From Arabidopsis thaliana (lineage: Eukaryota > Streptophyta > Magnoliopsida > Brassicales > Brassicaceae), in NCBI RefSeq assembly GCF_000001735.4, contig NC_003070.9, forward strand, positions 3,224,001 to 3,288,000: a stretch of 64,000 nucleotides of DNA, written 5' to 3'. How positions within the stretch are numbered: the first letter of the stretch is position 1; each line of letters starts with the position of its first letter. A model generated the notes under the pieces. That model worked only from the letters and a program-made list of their open reading frames with translations. It was not told the DNA's origin and ran no database searches. The position numbers and the translations under genes were made by a program. Below, piece by piece: positions 60,445 through 64,000 of this stretch.

Positions 60445-62837
60445 ATGGCTCTTCGTCGCTGCTTACCTCAATATTCAACAACTTCATCTTATCTCTCCAA
60501 GGCTCGTACTTTCTCCAATATACCATCATACTGTTCTTTTTTCTTTTTCTTTTTTCTATACAGTAAGGAAACTGTACAACTTACATAATTTTATTTTATT
60601 TTTATGTAATAGTAAAAATAAAAGACATTTGCTTTGTTTGTAATAACACAGATCTGGGGATTTCGTATGCATGGGACCAAGGCAGCAGCTTCTGTTGTAG
60701 AAGAACATGTCTCGGGGGCAGAACGGTAACAGTAACCTCCAATCAAATTCAACATTTGTCCGTTCTTATTCATTGTTACCATTTACAAGAAATATGCAAG
60801 AAACAAAATGGGGAAAAAATTAAAGGAAATAAAAAAAATAAAAAATAGATGCTAAAATTGTATACTTTTAGAAAAAATATTGCGTGACGGAAAGCGCTTA
60901 TTGGTGGTGGTTGCACAATGCAGCTCAAGCCCGTGATCGTTTCGATGGAGTAAACAAATTTTGTAAAAAAAAGTGTAGTATGTTTTTTTTTTAAAATCAG
61001 TAAAAATAGTGCTTTACATTTCCAACCATTAAAAGTTTTAAACCAAAAAAACAAAAGTTTAAAAGTTAGTGTTTTGTTAGGAATATGAATAGTCCTTGTC
61101 TTGGATTCTAGTTATCATATAAGAAAATAGGCTTCAATAGGCAAAATATTCTTCCTGTGATGCAGTGAGGATGAAGAATATGCTGATGTAGATTGGGACA
61201 ACCTTGGATTCAGTCTTGTACGGACAGATTTCATGTTCGCCACCAAAAGTTGCAGAGACGGAAACTTCGAACAGGGTTACCTTAGCCGTTACGGCAACAT
61301 CGAGCTCAACCCTGCTGCTGGAATTCTCAACTATGGCCAGGCAAAGCTTCAAATCTTATCCAAAATCACACAAATATATGATCTCAGTTGTGATAAAAAA
61401 CTACTTTTCTGGTCGACTTTGCAGGGACTAATAGAGGGGATGAAAGCGTACAGAGGAGAAGACGGTAGGGTTCTTCTCTTCCGTCCAGAGCTAAACGCGA
61501 TGCGTATGAAGATAGGAGCTGAGAGAATGTGTATGCATTCTCCTTCTGTTCATCAGTTTATTGAAGGTGTTAAGCAGACCGTTCTTGCAAACAGGCGTTG
61601 GGTAGAACCACATTTTCGATGCCTTTTTCTCCTAGAAAATGATCTTCGGTTTAGATCTCTTTAAGGGTCAGTTTTTTTTTTATTAGGTTCCTCCTCCGGG
61701 CAAAGGCTCGTTGTATCTCAGACCGTTGTTGTTCGGAAGTGGAGCAAGCTTGGGTGTGGCTGCAGCATCAGAGTACACGTTTCTTGTGTTTGGCTCTCCT
61801 GTTCAAAACTACTTCAAGGTCTTAATCGCCTTGAAGAGGTATTCTTGTTTTCTTTGTAGCAAAGAGTCTTGGTCTTAAATTTGATTGCTTGTATAGGAAG
61901 GCACAGCGGCGTTGAACCTGTATGTGGAGGAGGTGATTCCACGCGCTTATCTTGGAGGAACTGGTGGTGTAAAGGCAATATCCAATTACGGTCCAGTAAG
62001 TTTAAACACTCATCCTATATAGTTTCAAGTACTAAGCAAGGTGTTTCGTTCCAAAGTAAGTGTTAATTGTTTTGGTGATTAACTGTGAAAGGTGCTTGAA
62101 GTGATGAGAAGAGCAAAATCAAGAGGGTTTTCGGATGTTTTGTATCTTGATGCAGATACTGGGAAGAACATAGAAGAAGTCTCTGCTGCTAATATATTCC
62201 TTGTGAAGGTTAACAAACACTCTATTTAAGACAAAAGTGGAAGGGATTTTTTTTGTTCTAATGATGCTGTTGTATACTAATTGAAGTTTATTGAGTCTTT
62301 CAGGGCAATACAATAGTGACACCAGCTACGAGCGGAACGATTCTCGGAGGGATCACACGTAAGAGCATAATCGAAATCGCCCTTGATCTTGGTTACAAAG
62401 TTAGTAGTTATTCCACGTCTTTTTTCTTCTAACACCGTTTCCAATCTTGAGTCAAAAAACAGAGCAATACTCTGTTTCAAAATAGGAATACTTTTGATGC
62501 ATGGAAGTTTTGATAAGTGTGTAATGGACTCAGGTGGAAGAACGAAGTGTTCCGGTAGAAGAACTGAAGGAAGCTGAAGAAGTTTTCTGCACTGGAACTG
62601 CCGCTGGAGTTGCTTCTGTTGGAAGCATCACTTTTAAGAACACAAGGTCTCTTCTTCCTCTCTGGATACATGTATACATATGCTTAGAATTTTACATTTA
62701 TCTGTTGATAAATAATCTGCAGGACTGAGTACAAAGTTGGAGATGGGATTGTTACACAGCAACTTCGATCTATTCTTGTCGGAATACAAACTGGTTCTAT
62801 CCAAGACACTAAAGATTGGGTTTTGCAGATTGCCTAA
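60445..62837 (+). CDS. BCAT1: Branched-chain amino acid aminotransferase 1, mitochondrial
   Basis: Ten exons: 60445-60501, 60652-60725, 61166-61340, 61425-61601, 61687-61818, 61897-61995, 62092-62208, 62304-62399, 62534-62646 and 62723-62837, giving 384 aa, the length I recall for BCAT-1. It is a fold-type IV PLP aminotransferase that interconverts Leu, Ile and Val with their 2-oxo acids. The mitochondrial isoform starts their degradation. The Arg/Ser-rich N terminus ([19 protein letters not shown]) fits a mitochondrial presequence. Family motifs are [43 protein letters not shown] with the PLP lysine at about 231, and [15 protein letters not shown]. Introns 1 (AAG|GCTCGT) and 3 (CAG|GCAAAG) appear to use GC donors. 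Recalled as At1g10060. The tandem relative BCAT2 should lie just beyond the window. Confidence 0.95.
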
Positions 62838-64000
62838 GTTACTTTCATATCCTATAAATAATGTTGCACTCTCTTGATCACCCATCAAAAGCTTTTGAAA
62901 TAGTTTTTGGTAAATTTGTGACATAAATTTGTGATATATCACCACATCGTATTAGTATTAAACATTTGTTTCACTCTTCCAAAGAGACAAAAGCAAAACT
63001 AAAGACCTTCAACTTCAAGGTCAGGATATGTAATCTAATGGTTTGTCTTTGTGGCATTTTGCCACCATTGGTTCAAAATACCATTGCTGTATGATCAGCC
63101 TCCTCAGATTCTATTTGCCAGACTCTACGGCGGTATATTCGCTTTTAGAAAAAAAACAATTTTGTCGAAACTTTTTTTTTTTTGTAAATATTGTAGATTC
63201 CACACACAAGACTGTCTAAGATTCTTTGATAAGACACGACAAATGCGATTTAAGATTTTTCAAAGAAATGAGGTTCGTTGATTGTTCCACTAGGTTTGGT
63301 ATATTTATAATTTGAATTTTTTTTTTTAAAGATATTTATAAGAAAACGAAGGAGTGTGCTCGCGTCAAGTGTGTACTAATAGTCGATGACACTAGTGATA
63401 CGACGATACTGGAAAGGGACATCAATATTCATTAGTAAGCCATCTTAGCAAAAACGTTGTTATCAGATAAGAAAAGTTCTCAGACTGACGTGGCTGTCAA
63501 TCTCCACAACGTGTTTATCTCCCATTTGGGTAGTTACGGACAAAGACGTTGAAAAGACAACAATATGGTCTAAAAGATTGACATGGAAAGAAAATTGTTT
63601 ATCCGACAAAGACCTCTTGGTCCAACGTGGCTTTCACATCACTAGTTTACTATTTCACATCTCATGGAAAATTACTGAAATTAGTACTTGTCTGTATTTT
63701 GTTTTTTCGTCAAGTATTTGTTTGTATACTTTAGGTAATTGCGTGCCGAAGAAACATTGCTAAATTGATATTTATACCAACTTACAATAGTTTACAGTTC
63801 AAAAATAGAAATCTCCATTTTGAAGATACACCACTAATTTTCTTCATTTATTTACCCCATAAGAGAACGAGAAAAGAACAATAGTCCGTTGATTTCGTTA
63901 AAATCTAGTTTCAGAAAGACACGTCTAGATCTGTCTGATCAGGGCAGATAGACACAAGTGACGAAGCAAAAGAAACACAAAAATAAGATAAGAACTCTTA
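62838..64000. other. BCAT1 3' flank and upstream DNA of the next gene
   Basis: About 1.16 kb without a coding gene. Two ACGTGGC cores occur at 63487-63494 and 63624-63631. If BCAT2 follows, as I recall, this is part of its promoter. No BCAT coding sequence is present before 64000. Confidence 0.5.

Noticed and set aside
49972-64000. Operon-like or biosynthetic cluster of metabolic genes
   Set aside because: The genes are on both strands, functionally unrelated, and each has its own upstream region. Sterol, xylan and branched-chain amino acid functions do not form a known plant cluster.
1-64000. CRISPR arrays, tRNA or rRNA genes, phage or bacterial systems
   Set aside because: I saw no regularly spaced repeats, no recognisable cloverleaf sequences and no bacterial-type gene organisation. 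The window is plant nuclear DNA. A tRNAscan-SE run would be needed to exclude a divergent tRNA.

Overview
The window is nuclear DNA of a flowering plant in the Brassicaceae, and almost certainly Arabidopsis thaliana chromosome 1 (roughly the loci At1g09920 to At1g10060). This rests on AT-rich intergenic DNA, short GT-AG introns, and spliced gene models whose lengths match the Arabidopsis proteins I remember: OPT2 734 aa, HEMA2 530, SUC4 510, AAP8 476 and BCAT1 384. I did no database search. Locus numbers and symbols are recalled. Exon boundaries were read by hand from splice signals and frame continuity.

Layout. 0.9-2.9 kb (-): TRAF-type zinc-finger protein with a C-terminal membrane anchor. 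3.5-6.0 kb (-): oligopeptide transporter OPT2. 6.7-11.5 kb (-): two tandem phosphoglycerate-mutase-like genes. 13.2-15.3 kb (-): glutamyl-tRNA reductase HEMA2. 16.8-17.5 kb (-): DOG1-domain protein RAS1. 20.3-22.7 kb (+): sucrose transporter SUC4/SUT4. 22.7-28.4 kb: long AT-rich intergenic stretch with one MITE. 28.4-31.4 kb (+): LRR receptor kinase RLK7. 32.5-36.9 kb (-): 14-exon DUF676 putative serine esterase. 38-41 kb: a transposon cluster, made of a Harbinger-like element carrying a helicase gene fragment and a 5'-truncated LINE with a perfect 17-bp target-site duplication. 42.0-44.7 kb (+): amino acid permease AAP8. 45.9-47.7 kb (-): DUF1005 protein. 50.0-51.6 kb (+): ERG28. 52.1-54.5 kb (-): second DUF676-type lipase-like gene. 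55.1-59.4 kb (+): GH10 xylanase with four CBM22-like modules. 60.4-62.8 kb (+): branched-chain aminotransferase BCAT1. The last 1.1 kb is intergenic.

The genes are ordinary nuclear genes with no operon logic. Several concern transport or metabolism (peptides, sucrose, amino acids, tetrapyrrole, sterol, branched-chain amino acids), but each has its own promoter. I found no convincing new biological system.

The unusual signals are in splicing and mobile DNA. Six of the 78 introns I reconstructed appear to be GC-AG. One further intron, in the 52-54 kb lipase gene, has textbook U12-type signals. The Harbinger-like element looks like a gene-fragment-capturing (Pack-type) transposon. The xylanase seems to have an upstream exon supplying a signal peptide. 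Part of SUC4 intron 3 and part of the ERG28 upstream region are locally duplicated.
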